From Dryococelus australis (Eukaryota; Arthropoda; Insecta; Phasmatodea; Phasmatidae), in assembly GCA_029891345.1 (NCBI GenBank), contig CM056995.1, positions 78,555,895-78,619,894 on the forward strand: a stretch of 64,000 bases of DNA. Reading direction: 5' to 3'. The notes beneath the pieces are model-generated. The model did no database searches. It had not been told where the DNA came from and saw only the letters and a list, made by a program, of their open reading frames with translations. A program made the position numbers and the translations under genes. This document shows, piece after piece, positions 34,330 through 46,299 of this stretch (its first letter is position 1; every line of letters begins with the position of its first letter).

Positions 34330-35225
34330 TAACAGTTTAACGCATGCCGCTTATTCCAATTAACAACAAATGATTACGACACATCTCACTGCAAACCTAG
34401 TGTACTACTTCTCCACACGTGAGATTCAAACCGCAGGTAATTTCGTACACGGAAGTAACGGTCTGCCACAATCCTGAAGGGCGGCCGGACATGTGGATAC
34501 GAGGGGTTGCGAAAGAGAGAGGCGCGTCACCCCCCATTCCCCTTGCTGAGAGCCAACAAGCCATCAAATGCCTTGGGCCATGCACGAGCGCCACTGAGGA
34601 TACATGAAGGCCTAAGAGATGACCAGAGGGTGCTACCGCCACTCCAACCTCTTACCCGAGGACGTCACACGCCCTCCCCCACGAACGCCACGACATGTGC
34701 TGCCTCGCTATGTAAGGCCGTGCAAGGCGGTTGTCGCCAGTTGTTCCTGCAGTCTTCTACGAGCACATGGGTGCTGTAGTCTAAACTAATACGAGACCTT
34801 CAACAGCCCTTCCAGAGGCTATCGCCAAAGACCTAACAGCTTTCAGCAGTCACCAGAGGCTGCCATCCTTGACGTCACCATAAGAGCTCTGCAGCCCTGC
34901 TACCAGACGCTCCAGCAACGCCAATAGCTACCAGAAGCTTTCTGCAGCAACAATACATACAACACGTAATTCTTCTTTGTCTCCTACATACATCCCCTAT
35001 TTAGAGTTATGTTTGTATCTAAGTAATTTTCGTCAATTTTCACTTAACTTCCCGACTTAGCTTAGGACAAGGTCGCCTACACCTGGCTATCGTAGGATTA
35101 CTTCCAACCACTGGACTGCCTGGCAGAGAGCACATGTCACCGTATTTAGTAAGTTTTTAATAAACACTGCTTTGTTTCTTTTACCTTCGAGTCTCATTCA
35201 TACAGTAATCTGTCACCAATTACTG
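34330..35225 (+). repeat. LTR of type A, copy 1
   Basis: Shares order with 53628-54515: ATTACGACACATCTCACTGC, GTGAGATTCAAAC, GGTTGCGAAAGAG, GAGAGCCAACAAGCCATCA, GATGACCAGAGGGTGCTA, AGTTGTTCCTGCAGTCTT, TAAGAGCTCTGCAGC, CACACGTAAT-TTTGTCTC-TAC. It ends with TAAGTTTTTAATAAACACTG, which holds the poly-A signal (35158-35163). The run TCACCAATTACTGGGA just before the leader marks the right border. Confidence 0.7.
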
Positions 35226-36321
35226 GGAGAACCTTGAGCTGAGTACTGCCGACCGAAAACAGGAAATTATTATTATTCCAAAATTAGCTACAACTGGAGA
35301 TTCCCCCTCAGGCGATTCCAAGTTGAATACACACCCATTAGATGGCCAACTATTTTATTCCTACCAAGTATACAGGTATTGGAAGAATAGAATAGACGAG
35401 CCACGACCACTAGCAACACTTCTCAATCAGGGAGAGACGGTACATATGAGTTGTATCCCTACCAGAGCACCTAGGTGCTGGCGGGGATATTTGCTTAGGT
35501 GCTACGGTCTGGACTTGGTTGGGATTGCACACCCAGTGATAGTCTTGGCAACCCACATGGCTCCAACACTTCTGATCAGTCCGCAACAGTGGGAGATATT
35601 CTGAAGCATCGGAGCTCGGGTTGGCAAGATTGTTGCCAGGCAACACTAATTAAGGGTTATCTGCATCCGTGGTGCTCCTTTCGAGGTTCTCAGTAATTAC
35701 ACATGCTCTATGCCATTCAATGTGAGGTACGGCACCAGGAGAGAGGAGCTAAGAGTTGAGCACCTTGCTGCCAGACAGCTGGCTGGTGTGAACCCCACTA
35801 AAAGCTAGCCGACGAGCCGAACGAGATTGTGCCACCTTACTTCGGTCACTGGCACCACCTACAATGACTCACATTAACCTAACTACTTTCCCATCAGCAC
35901 CACTATGTACACACCCGACCTGCCATCCAGTGGTAAGAGAGTTATTGAATGAATAAGACAGAGAACCGGCTAGGCGTCTCCAATAGTAACATTTCGAGCA
36001 GGGCATCCGAGGACTGAAACTGCGAGTTCTGTTGTCACGTTGTGAACTAACTACCACCAGAAGACGAGGGACTTAATCAGCTATTACCCGCTAGCACCTC
36101 CTGCCCATCGTCGAGTACGACTAGCTCTGAAACAAGTGGCAAGCCAGACCAATCCAAGGGACTAGTAACCTGTAAGTAAAGTCGAGAACTCTGTACAAAC
36201 CCGTAAGGACACGCTCCTGACCGCTATATCCAGCTGTAAGTAAGTATAAAACAACTCACACGCACAACCAACCGAAGTGCATCCAAAGCCACACGACTGT
36301 GTTCCAGCTTTAGCTAATCGG
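35226..36321 (+). mobile_element. Type A leader and decayed leader ORF, interrupted by a hAT element
   Basis: The leader matches 54516 and 59905 (GAGCTGAGTAC-G-CGACCG, ACAACTGGAGA-TCCCCCTCA, TATTCCTACCAAGTATACAG). From 35718 the leader ORF is seen in pieces: GTRREELR, LAARQLAG, PTCHPVVRELLNE and a frameshifted remainder. It is broken at CTAATCGG (36314-36321), where the hAT at 36322-37690 is inserted. Sister copies run through this point without a break (55617 and 60992). Confidence 0.65.
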
Positions 36322-37690
36322 TAGGGGCTGGAAAAATTAGCATCTATTTAAGTAGATATTAACATCTTTTTTTGCAAAAATTAGCATATATTTTTTTAAA
36401 GATAGAGTCTATTTTTTTTAATGCTAGAATTTTGTTAAATGTAAGAATTAAAAAAAAAATAAGTGTCATTACTTCTGGCGACAGAAAAAACACACTTTAA
36501 AATGTACATATTAAAACACAATTGACATGCCTTGCATTGACACCTACAATGCAAGGCAAAATATGTAACATAGTACAGAAATAATAAAGAAAATTTAAGT
36601 AGTTACATTTAAGGTAGGTAATTTTCAACACTTGTGAAATTATTTTTTTTCAGTAGAATAAAATAATTTTTCAGTTAAACACCAGTAAAAAAACATCACA
36701 CTCATCAATTTAAAAACTACACCACAAGTACATTTACTTATGCCTAGAACAAATAGAATTGCAGTGTCCCTAAAAATTAAAGTAAAACCTTCACACTGCA
36801 GTTACAGAACTTACAGAATATTGTATTTCCATCGGTAGCATGTAACCCATAAATTTTATATTGTTTGGCCCTTTCCTGCAATGATACTCTGTTCCTTCCC
36901 ATTTTACTTATTTGTAGTGTGCCGTTATATACATAACTTAAAATAAAACCATCGCAGAGACATGTAAACAATAACAAAAATGAATGGTACAACAGCAGGA
37001 ACACCAACTGAATAACTTAGATACATCGGAGTAAATAACGAAACCACAAAAAACAAAGTCTCCACGTCAATGTTACAAATACTTGCATTTGCTTATTTCA
37101 TAACAAAAGAAATAACGCGAACAAATGTGATCATTTTAGACTGCAGTTAGATTTTTGATGACCGTATGTGAGCATTTTACATCTTGTTATTTTGACTAGA
37201 GTTTTCAATGCTTACTTGTTTCGTTAATCTATGGTACATATCTGGTAAATATGGTGACCAGTGGTCTTTGTATGCTGTTTGTTTACAATATATCTGGCGT
37301 TGCAATCCTTTTCTTTTAAGTACATGATACTACAAAAATATAAACTGTGAAAAATTAAATGAGTAAAAATAATGATTAGAATGTATTGGAGCCCAAAGTA
37401 ACATAAATACTGTAATGCTTTCAAAATTTCACTTTGTTAGGCCTACTTTTTGCACTAGTATGCATTAATTCCACACGTTTATAGGTGTTCTAAAATAAAT
37501 ATAAAGGAGTGAATAAATTAATATTACTGTTACTTGGTATTTATGTGCAATTTTTCGCAACTATTTTAGAGTTTTAAATAAAACCCGCTAAAATAGCATT
37601 TTGAAAGAAATGCAGCAAAAAATCGCATTTATACTTGAAATTCGCAAATAAATCACTCTTGTCGCAACTTGCGAATTTTTCCAGCCCCTA
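36322..37690. mobile_element. hAT element, 1,369 bp, perfect 8-bp target duplication
   Basis: Begins TAGGGGCTGGAAAAATTAGC and ends so that its reverse complement starts TAGGGGCTGGAAAAATTCGC, giving 19 of 20 matching bases. Both sides carry CTAATCGG (36314-36321 and 37691-37698), the 8-bp duplication expected of hAT. The uninterrupted site GCTAATCGGA is present in two sister retrotransposon copies. A BED-finger remnant on the minus strand is the only coding trace. Most of the transposase is gone, so the copy cannot move itself. Confidence 0.95.
36780..36902 (-). pseudogene. hAT transposase BED-finger N-terminus, fragment
   Basis: A Met at 36902 opens MGRNRVSLQERAKQYKIYGL, continuing HATDGNTIFCKFCNCSVKV. 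This is the start typical of hAT proteins with a BED-like DNA-binding finger (MGR-R, then KY, then FC.FC). The CX2C pair is present, but the His pair that should follow is lost because the frame ends in a short unrelated tail. It lies inside the hAT element bounded by perfect target duplications, which confirms the class. Confidence 0.75.
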
Positions 37691-37698
37691 CTAATCGG

Positions 37699-38159
37699 AC
37701 ATGCACCAAGTTGGAGACAGAATACGCAGTGCACTGCTGACACGAACCGGAAGTTTTGTTAAATCGAGTTAGCCTGACTGTGGTTCCATTTCAAGTATCT
37801 GCACGTCAGAAGACATACATATTAGACGGCTACCTGTTTCTCCCCAGTTACACATTAGCACTAAGTCAGTGCTCGTGGGGGAGAAACAGCGATGCCACAA
37901 CTACTAGAAACACCTTCACACCGGGAGGCACGACAGACTCAGGTTGCTTCTTGCCATTCGCACTAAGTCAGTGCACGGTGACCGTAGCCTGAAGTTTTGC
38001 CGTTCATCCTAGTGCAAACGCACAACCAGTAGATGCTTGGCTGCCCCCATGGCTCCTCGTCCCTGATCAGCCCTCATACTGTGGGGGATCTGTGGGGATT
38101 CTTATTGAGCACGTGCCGGCAGGTCACTATTGGGTTACACTGTCAACCTTCCTGTCTAA
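37699..38159 (+). mobile_element. Type B leader region, copy 2
   Basis: From about 37790 this matches 27446-27870 (GGGGGAGAAACAGC, AACTACTAGAAACACCTTCA, GTCACTATTGGGTTACACTG). The first 60-90 bases after the hAT are the remaining piece of the interrupted type A copy or a junction I cannot resolve. Confidence 0.5.
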
Positions 38160-38528
38160 GTGCATAGCGTCGACTACAGCACTGTTTGCCCTATACCTCA
38201 CAAGAAGAGGAGTGGTAGAAAACACAGGGAACAATATCTGGTTCACTCTGCTCTTAAGCCGTGGATAGCATTACCACATCCTACACAGGTGAGGCCGGTG
38301 GAACAGGACTGCACCGCCGAACTTAGACATCAAGCAGTCGCGCCTGCTCCGGTTCTGGTAATTGACTTCCCACCGTGTATCCACATACATCCTACGTGTC
38401 ATCCTGTTGTCAAAGGACTCCTGACCGGTACTGAAGTGCACCTAGGCTGCGATATCCTCATTTTCTGGTGTAATGAAGCACACCTGTGGAACCTGAGCTT
38501 CAGCATAGACCTAATTCACTGCACCTAG
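38160..38528 (+). pseudogene. Retrotransposon leader ORF, type B copy 2, the most open B copy
   Basis: An open frame of 122 codons with KHREQYLVHSALKPWIALPH, EQDCTAELRHQAVAPAPVLV and CIHIHPTCHPVVKGLLTGTE in one frame. This copy shows the domain order without frameshifts, which supports the idea that the pattern is a real protein. After it come GCTTTTGGTCTAGCGGA and CTTGACCAACGTG, matching the sequence just before the right LTR at 30245, but no LTR follows here. No known domain recognised. Confidence 0.5.
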
Positions 38529-38699
38529 GCGAAGCCTATCTGACTACAGCACCCAGAAGCAGGAGTGAGTAAGTTCTAACCAACACCCGTCACCTCTCGT
38601 CAACTATTTAAACCAAACTACCCTGCTTTTGGTCTAGCGGACAGAATCCTTGACCAACGTGCTAAGTCAGTCTAGTCAAGCACGCATCACGTCGCACAA

Positions 38700-39764
38700 T
38701 TACTATTCAACAGATGATAACATGACTTGAGAAAGCAAACCCATGGCAGCAGGATACACAAAATGGCATCTATCAATGTGTACTTGTGGCTCTGTGGCAG
38801 TGGCTGTGCGAACTACGCAATATATCTTTCTCTTGTACAACAGCAAAATTATTTTTTCATGTACGACTTGAATATTGTTATTGATAAGAGTGCAGTGTGA
38901 ATAGGTTTTCCTTAATTTTGAGTTGCCTTTTCCTTACTTTTCGGGCATATTTATAAGAGTTAGATTTTTATACATAATGCATTAGTAATTATCATGAAGA
39001 AACATTCACATAAAAACGATGGTTACGAATGTTGTTGGAAACATCGCATCGTGAATCGATATCTCCAAAATATGGCCCCACTGTTGTCGGGGTTGAACGT
39101 TACCAACATGGCTATCACAGGCTTAAACATCACAATTGTTTATTGATAAACTAATAAAGTTATACAGTACACATTTTTTATTTATATGTACTGTATTCCA
39201 CATTTTTTAATTTTTTTTTTTTTTATTTCGTGCTCACTAAATATACAATGTGTAGTAAGGGACGCCTGTTGTAATTTATTATTTTCCAGTATAAAGTATG
39301 ACTTACGTGTGACATCGCGATTCAACAACAGGTTATTTCGGAAGTGGGAGATTACATAAATAGGACAAAATGAAGGGCAGCGTGACTGAATTGAAACAAT
39401 GTGTGTTTAAATTTAATTTAATTTGTGATTTCTATTAGTATCACTTGTGCATGTTTACATAATGTGCTATATACTGAATTTATATGCCTTGAGTACAGTT
39501 GACTTATTTTTTGTTAATACTTCCTTGTTTAATGATCGGAGCACGTAATTTTCGGCAATGATACAGAAATTTTTGTTCGATCGATGATGACTAAATTAAA
39601 TTTCGAATTCTGCAAAAACTGACTTTTTTTAGCATTGTTTACATGAGAATTTGGTTGGACGACAAAAAATCCTAGTTGGAAGCTGACTTTCAGTTCAAGC
39701 GGGTTCGATGGTTCGAGTTTCGATTGTATAGTATGATGCAGTAATTACTTTATGAGAAACATAC
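38700..39764. other. Intron DNA, no gene seen
   Basis: AT-rich sequence with T-runs (39213-39230) between retroelement debris and the host exon. No terminal repeats or open frames recognised; this may be native intron. Confidence 0.5.
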
Positions 39765-40367
39765 CTCAGACTCTCTGCTGCTGAACACTGACAGGTGAGT
39801 GGAATCGACAGATGGTTGCTGGTAGAGCCGAGCACTGTGCGGCGGGAACACTATAGCCTGGCCACTGTACGGATCCACGCTGCCCAGCTGCCTGACGTGT
39901 GTGGGTGGCACGCACTGCCTGGCCGCCCAGCCACTGCCTGCAAACAGTTCGCTCGCATCACCAGGACCAAACGTGCCGGGAGGTGGCACGCGCGTGTTGA
40001 CACATGGTTCCTCCCGCGGCATCCTCTGCTGTGCTGCCCACCACTGGCTAGGCTGCTGCTGCTTCTGCTGCTCGTCGTGCCATGGTGTTGCGGGGGTGAA
40101 GGTCGGCTGGCGAGCAGGCGAGAACAAGGAGCTTGCTGGGGAGGGTGGTGGGGGCTGTCTGAACTGGATGGGTGGAGGAGGAATAGAGAAATTGGAGGGG
40201 AATGACGGCAAGGGAACATCGTGTTGTGGGTGCAGGTAACTGGCCGTGGTTGATGCGAGGGGTTGTCGCAAGTGGTTCTGCTGTGACCATGGTGTTGTCA
40301 CTTTGGGTTCTTCCACTGGTGGACATGTCTGGGGGGAGATGCTTGGAGATGGTGTCTTGAAAGTCAC
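39765..40367 (-). CDS. Internal coding exon of a split host gene, Pro/Gln-rich, SMG7-like
   Basis: 603 bases, exactly 201 codons, open throughout. The acceptor reads TTTTGTTGCAG before GTGACTTTC and the donor is TCTGAG followed by GTATGTTT, so both introns fall between codons. The product starts VTFKTPSPSISP and is rich in Pro, Gln and Ser, with a poly-Pro patch (IPPPPIQFRQPPPPSP) and a Gln run (DEQQKQQQPSQWW). Near the end it has PPPGTFGPGDASELFAGSG and a Tyr/Gln-rich tail. There is no catalytic domain, so this is a disordered scaffold-type region. The VTFK start after a Lys-rich exon resembles the linker that follows the helical region of SMG7, a nonsense-mediated decay adaptor. The codon-like composition and dual splice sites make a real exon likely; family identity is less sure. 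Confidence 0.65.
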
Positions 40368-40689
40368 CTGCAACAAAACCCACATATATGGCATATCTTT
40401 GGCCTACAATCATAACTTACTAAAAACTACTCCAACAATCTCAAATTTTTTTTACACAGATACAACATAATATAGTACTGTAATTACCCATGTATTCTCC
40501 CCTGCACCCACAATTGTAGCATAACTTGGAAGGAAATTTTTTCGAAGCAAAATATGATTGGACTAGTGATTACCATGACATGCCATTATGATCACGAAAA
40601 TTATCCAAAAGCATCAAACATACAGCTGCAGTCTTTTTAAAAGCTGAAAACACACCTAAAGCTATACTAAAACGGCACTGCAATGTGTG

Positions 40690-41057
40690 TCGACAGCGCA
40701 GTATGGCAACGTCATGCCAGAGGGTTGAGAAAGGAAGGAATGTGACCTTCTATCTGCTCCCTGCCTTCCTCCTCCCTTGCATTACGTACTACAACCTTAT
40801 TAGAAAAAAGTGGAGTGGCGAGATTTGGGCGGCTCTTAACAAGATCTTTAGAGCTATTGAGGGTGAAACAAAGTATGAATTAATGCCAGAATGTAAGCAT
40901 GGGGAAAATGGGAGATACCAGAGAAAACCAGTCAATCAGCAACATTTTCCGGCATGATTCCCTATGTAAAAATCTGGAAGCAATCATGCCGGTAACCTAA
41001 CTCGGTTCGCCTAGGTGGGAGGCGATTAGTCTAACTAGTACAACACCACGGCCCCTG
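40690..41057 (-). mobile_element. Possible tRNA-derived SINE
   Basis: Read on the minus strand from 41056: GGGGCCGTGGTGTTGTACTA, then CGCCTCCCACCTAGGCGAAC, then ACCGGCATGATTGCTTCC and CTGGTTTTCTCTGGTATCTC. The opening resembles a tRNA-type A box and the middle a worn B-box region, as in many insect SINEs. The body past 40900 is less certain. It ends exactly beside the TIR element at 41061. Confidence 0.4.
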
Positions 41058-41060
41058 TTA

Positions 41061-44000
41061 TAGTCCATTTCATATAAGTGGTCTCAAATTTGACATACAA
41101 TGTCACCAACTTACATACTATGTAAACAGAAAATGCTCTCGCTCCTACAGTATTGTATCAGCTGATGAACTGCTGCGGGATCCGTAATGTTAGGTTGGCT
41201 ATTTTGATGATGTCTTTGGAAGAAAACCGTATTCTTAACTAAAAGTTGTAATTTAAAATCTTAATTATACTTACAACAATTATGGCTTAAATTATGTTTC
41301 TAAATCAATATTAAATTTTCTTGGCTATTTGTAATGGGACTTTAAAAACATGTTCAGCATTTATGACAGAGTATGTTGACACATACGAACAGTAAACTTT
41401 TCCAGCCAATGGCTAGCCATGTTTATGTTTCCAGCCCGGTGAAGGTAGTTGTGCGTGTGCTTTTTTTCTCATCGTGTTTATTATACGAATATCTTATTGG
41501 TGTTGTCTGAATATTTATTCGGTTGTTAATTTTTTTTTATTTTTTGTCCAAACATAGTTGGTTGTAGGTACTGTTGTAGTGCGTTTTGTTGAGTGAAATG
41601 TAATATTATAATTGACACGTCATTAAAACTGCTCATTCTGCCATTTTCCTAACCGCTTTCCACAATGAAATAACACAAATATTATTTTCGTACATAAGTT
41701 TAAGTTTGTTTGTATCAGGAAATGTGCGCAGTGGTGATTTTACTCAATGCTTTTGCAAATAAATTATTTAATGTTAGTGACGAACAAATGTGATTTTAGT
41801 GAAATAAACTGGCAAGGATTGCCATAGCAAAACAAGTGTTCAAAAGGTTACAACAGTAAGTTTGCGTGTTTTGTAAATGTATTTGTAAACTGTTAATATA
41901 ATTATTGAAATGCACGTGGCCTGAAAAATGCAGCACTTTCCACAATTTTGTAGTGAGTGAATAATATTTGTTTGTCTACATTGTGAATTCGAGTATAAGG
42001 TTAAGTTTGGTCAAAGTGTGTGCGTGTATATATTGCTGCATCTGTACGAATACGAACAGTGACATATGTATTTTCATTAAAGCTATTATTTTCGAAGTTA
42101 AATAATTTAAATATTTTTTCCATACAAGCAAAATTTTCCAATGCGCCATCAAAACAATATGCAACTCAAAATGCCACACACTCATGCCGGAATCACATAG
42201 CTCCGACCAACACAGCATGACCAAAAATGCAACCACGACACGTTTCAATGTGACTACTCGAATTTACAGCACGACCAACACCACGCTCGACATTTAACCT
42301 AACTATTTAAAAGGCGGTGATAGGCTACGTTAGTCTCAAAGGTGGTGAACAAGAGGGAAATTTGTAATACATAATGGTGACAAATTGGTATCGCTAATGT
42401 ATACACAAGTAAAACTATAATTTTTAAGAGTTAAATACAGTAATTTTCAATTTATTTTTTAAAACGGAGTATTTACCATTGTAGAGAAAGTTTGCAATAC
42501 AATTTTCATTTTGTACATGACAAAGAATAGAAATAATTTCCAATCCAAAATTGCTGGTTGGACGAAAGAATCTATCTTGCATTTCATTGGCTGTTGGCCA
42601 AAGTGTCATGCGCGTTGGGGCTATGTGATTCCGGCATGAAAGACGATAAACTAAAGCCCCCCCTCCACTTTGCTCACTTTTTCCTTGGAAATAAAATAAA
42701 GATGATACCGTAATTGGGCCTACATTTCATTGCTATGAACATTTCTCTGTGTCGTTATAGATTGCAACTAACACTCTGGTTATGGAGGATTTCAAATGTA
42801 AAGCTTACTGGCCATACAAACTTGTATCACTTTATTTTTTTAGAACGTATATAAAATTTGTCAAGCTTGTTACGCAGGGATACTTGTTAGCAATAAATTT
42901 AAAAGTTTTCCCTGTTTTTAAAGGTTGTATTTGAAAGTAACATAATGGCATGTAGGTTTCAACGTTGGAGTCTTTCATAAACTTTTTGAGCATTTTTGTT
43001 TTGCAAATTAAAAGCGCTTATACGTTATTAAGAATACTGTAAGAGTAACTGAAGAATAATTCACATAAACAGGATTTACATTGGAAAGACAACTTTTTGT
43101 ATAAAGTAAATTACAACATACTTATCAAAAAAAATTATTTTATTTTAAGCACCCAAGGAAGGTGCTCCAACATCATAAAGAAATGTCTCATGCATCAGTA
43201 TTACGAAATTTATCGCTAAGGAAAATGAACTTTATGATGTCTTCAATCTTGGGCAGGTGGAGCATCTGTTTAGTGTGTAAGTAACAGGTTTGTTTGATAT
43301 ATTGTTGCTGTAGGTCACATCTGCTTCTCTATTGCACTTTGTAACATCTCTGGACTGAAATATAGTTTTTCATTAGGTACCCGTGAAGAAGACTAGGGTT
43401 GTATTCACAATTTTGAGGAGGGAGGTTGTGTGATTGAACTTCAGTATAAATATCAACACTGAGTCAGAAATAAGTTTCTATTCGCAGCATGACAATCTGA
43501 ACACGTAGGTATTTGAGGAAATTTATTCAAGTATTTTGTATGTAGACCTGTAATACTTAACATTTGAGTTTCTAAATGAGAGTTATTAAAATTACTGAAA
43601 ATAAGTAACATTTGCTTAAATAATATTTTGGCTATCTACATCCTGAGAATTATAACCACCATAAAAGTATCAGGCTGTACAGAGTTTGTTGTCATATCAT
43701 ACCACGAAGCTGAATTATGTACTTTGAATGTAGGCATTATCTGTATGTAAGAATGTATAGTGTCTTAAAAAAATAAAAGTGTGGGAGGGGGTGGTATTTT
43801 GGTATTTGTGCATTTATGGGGGGGGGGGGGGATCTTGGTATTTGGTGTTAGTGGAAAAACCATGCTAAATTTTTATGTTTACAAGAACTTACTTCAGGCA
43901 AGTGTGACAAGATTAGTTGTCAATATTTTTAGAGTGTATTCAAAACCAGTAAAATATATTTTATTCATTTGACAGTCAAAATATAATTTCATTTTTGTGC

Positions 44001-44347
44001 ATCCTGGTTACAAATTTCTTGCAAGGTACAACATTATCAATTTATAGACTTATGCAATGTCTGTTTAAAAAAAAACAACAACAACAACTTGCCAAACTGC
44101 AACTGTTTGAATAGCCCTTCACAGCTTCTAAAATCAACTTGGGAGGAGGCACATGCAGATTGTTTGCAACAACAGACAGTCATATGTTGTTTGTTTACAA
44201 ATACTGGCACTCACATGGTGTTTATTTGCAAACAGTTGCTTTCAATGACGGTTCAGCTGTGGCAGAAGGATACATAGCCACCCAGATGCCATTGGCACTA
44301 CTTTCCTAGAACTGTCAAATTTGAGACCACTTATATGAAATGGACAA
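41061..44347. mobile_element. 3.29-kb TIR element with TA target duplication, copy 2, inverted
   Basis: Starts TAGTCCATTTCATATAAGTG and ends with the mirrored ACTTATATGAAATGGACAA. TA flanks both sides (41059-41060, 44348-44349). Its whole order is the reverse complement of copy 1 at 11729-16879. It lacks the 1,864-bp nested element of copy 1 and shows the intact site at 42953-42954. It also carries a 14-G run where copy 1 has interrupted C runs, and a short extra stretch at about 43730-43770. No transposase seen. Confidence 0.85.
42182..42637. mobile_element. MITE-like unit inside element copy 2
   Basis: ATGCCGGAATCACATAG at the left and CTATGTGATTCCGGCAT at the right. Matches 15318-15777 in reverse complement. 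Subterminal GTTGGGG/GACCAACAC words also mirror. Confidence 0.65.
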
Positions 44348-45190
44348 TACAAAGAATAAAACGCTACTTACCCCAGCCAGTTTACGGCATGTGTAAACAA
44401 TTTGGGCACATTTTCCACGGCACATACAAGTTAAAAAAATATACGTACCTACAGAAAAACACTGAATGCACCACACAAAAATTGAAATTTTCAACACTGA
44501 TAAATAATTTATTTACAAAAAATGTACACAAAAAATTTACATTAAATATTACATGCCTGGCAAAGTCATCACAGGCATCACTTCAAAATGCCAGTCTAGC
44601 TGCAATATAAATGACTAGGGTGTGGAAAGCTTCGAAATTCAAAGTTGAACCGAAAACTTAATTCCTTCGTCTTTGACTTCGGACATAACCAAAAACTTCA
44701 AAGATTTCCAAAAATTTTTCCATTAGTCTAAATGACTGGCAAACTACCATGTTTTGTGATCTTTTCCCAATTTATGCACACAAACTACTTAAGCTCACCT
44801 GTAATATAATATTAATACCATAACATACGTACAATTGCTATGAGAATAACATTAACTGATGTTTGTTTTTATAGCTATGCATCACAACATTTGAAAACAA
44901 TTAAAAAAAAAAAAAAAAAAAAAAAATCACACCTCGGTAGAAAATAAATTTTCACATAGAATATAATTTGAATGTTCTCACTTAACTCGCAACAAAAGCA
45001 GTGTTAATGTTTTCGTTGTTAAACATGACTGATAGCACTAACATTATGGTTCCAGCAAAAAGACTACATTTGTTCGATGGACTACAATTCACTATACAGC
45101 TATAGTTACAGTCAACGTGGTTTTGGCTGCATTAGGTTATGCACGCTTGGGTTAGCACTGGCTAGACGTTTGAGCTACATTTATTACTAG
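44348..45190. other. Intron DNA, no gene seen; A-run
   Basis: AT-rich spacer with an A-run at about 44904-44927. No coding support. Confidence 0.5.
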
Positions 45191-46299
45191 CATCGTGCTG
45201 GATGTGTCGGGTGGTGATTGGGTACAAAGTTTTCCACTATTGGAGTGGCAATGGGCTTGGTCGGGATGCTTGTTGGTTTCAGAGTACTTGTCTTACAAGA
45301 GGTTACTTCAGTAAATGAAGGTGGAGTTGGTGCTGGTTCGCTGTAAACTGTAACTCTGGTAGGAGGGTGACGGATGTTGGTACCGTGCTGACCAACACAC
45401 TACCATTGATTCCACTCTGCAGACTTTTGGCTCCAGAACCACGGATTAGCTGCCCCGTACCTTATCTCAGTATCCTGTATCAGACCACATACTGGTCTGA
45501 CCACATACTGGTGTGGTACTCTTGTGCTATATGAGTGTGCACAGGGAGATTGATATAAATAAATACTGGAGAGGACTGTCTCTCCAGATGCCAGGCGGAC
45601 TGAACTCTGTCCTGGTCTGCTTGCCTACTAAGAGTAGGTGGGTCTAATATGAACACAGGCTTTGCGGAAGTATAGGTTGCCTTTTGCTCCTTACTCTGCA
45701 AGTTATGCTTTTTTCCAAAAGGCATAGAGGTTAGGTTGACACTTAAAGATACTTCCTGATTGTCGTGACCACGAGCAAGGTTCCTATCCAAGTATACTTA
45801 AAAAAGTGGTTGCTGGCACGAGCCCAGTGTTCTTATAAGCCCCCGCCACTAGCGTGCAGGCCTGGAGCGTTGAGCTGTATGGGCCGCCTTCCTACCACTA
45901 TTGGGAGGGTCGGAACAGGGTTAGGCCTTCAGTCCCAAGCAAATATCCCCTCCAGCACCATAAGTGCTCTCGTGGGCTCCAACTTGAGATTAATGTCTCT
46001 CACCTGGTGGATGAGTTGTTAGTGGTCAGGGCTCTACCGTTCTATCCCCTGGGGTCTAGAACGGGTGGCCATCGAATGGTGTGTGTGTCACACGTACGGA
46101 TTCCTGAAGGGGCTCTGCAGTCATACTCTATGGTTCATACTGGAATATCAATACCCGGTCTCGGTTGATAACGTACAGTTGTTATTATTTCTAATGGTCA
46201 AATGGAAATACCTCTAGAATGGATACCCTCAGTGAAAGGATCAATCTGTATTTATTAAGAATAATAAATACAGCGATGCGTGCTACCTCCTAATAAAGC
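45191..46299. mobile_element. Retroelement debris, unclassified
   Basis: GC-richer than its surroundings. On the minus strand at 45190-45430 a stretch reads VENFVPN after a Ser/Thr/Pro-rich run, similar to VENFVPSRKAMC at the end of the type A leader ORF. On the plus strand, 45930-46160 resembles the repeat units at 28.6-29.0 kb (GGCTCTACCGTTC, CCCGGTCTC). This is probably a rearranged 5' part of the retrotransposon copy whose gag follows. Confidence 0.35.

Noticed and set aside
39795-40239. Plus-strand open frames opposite the Pro-rich exon
   Set aside because: They are shadows of the minus-strand exon, which has splice sites on both sides and protein-like composition.
40930-41057. A tRNA gene on the minus strand
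   Set aside because: A-box-like text is present, but the B box is worn and no cloverleaf can be drawn; a SINE is the better reading.
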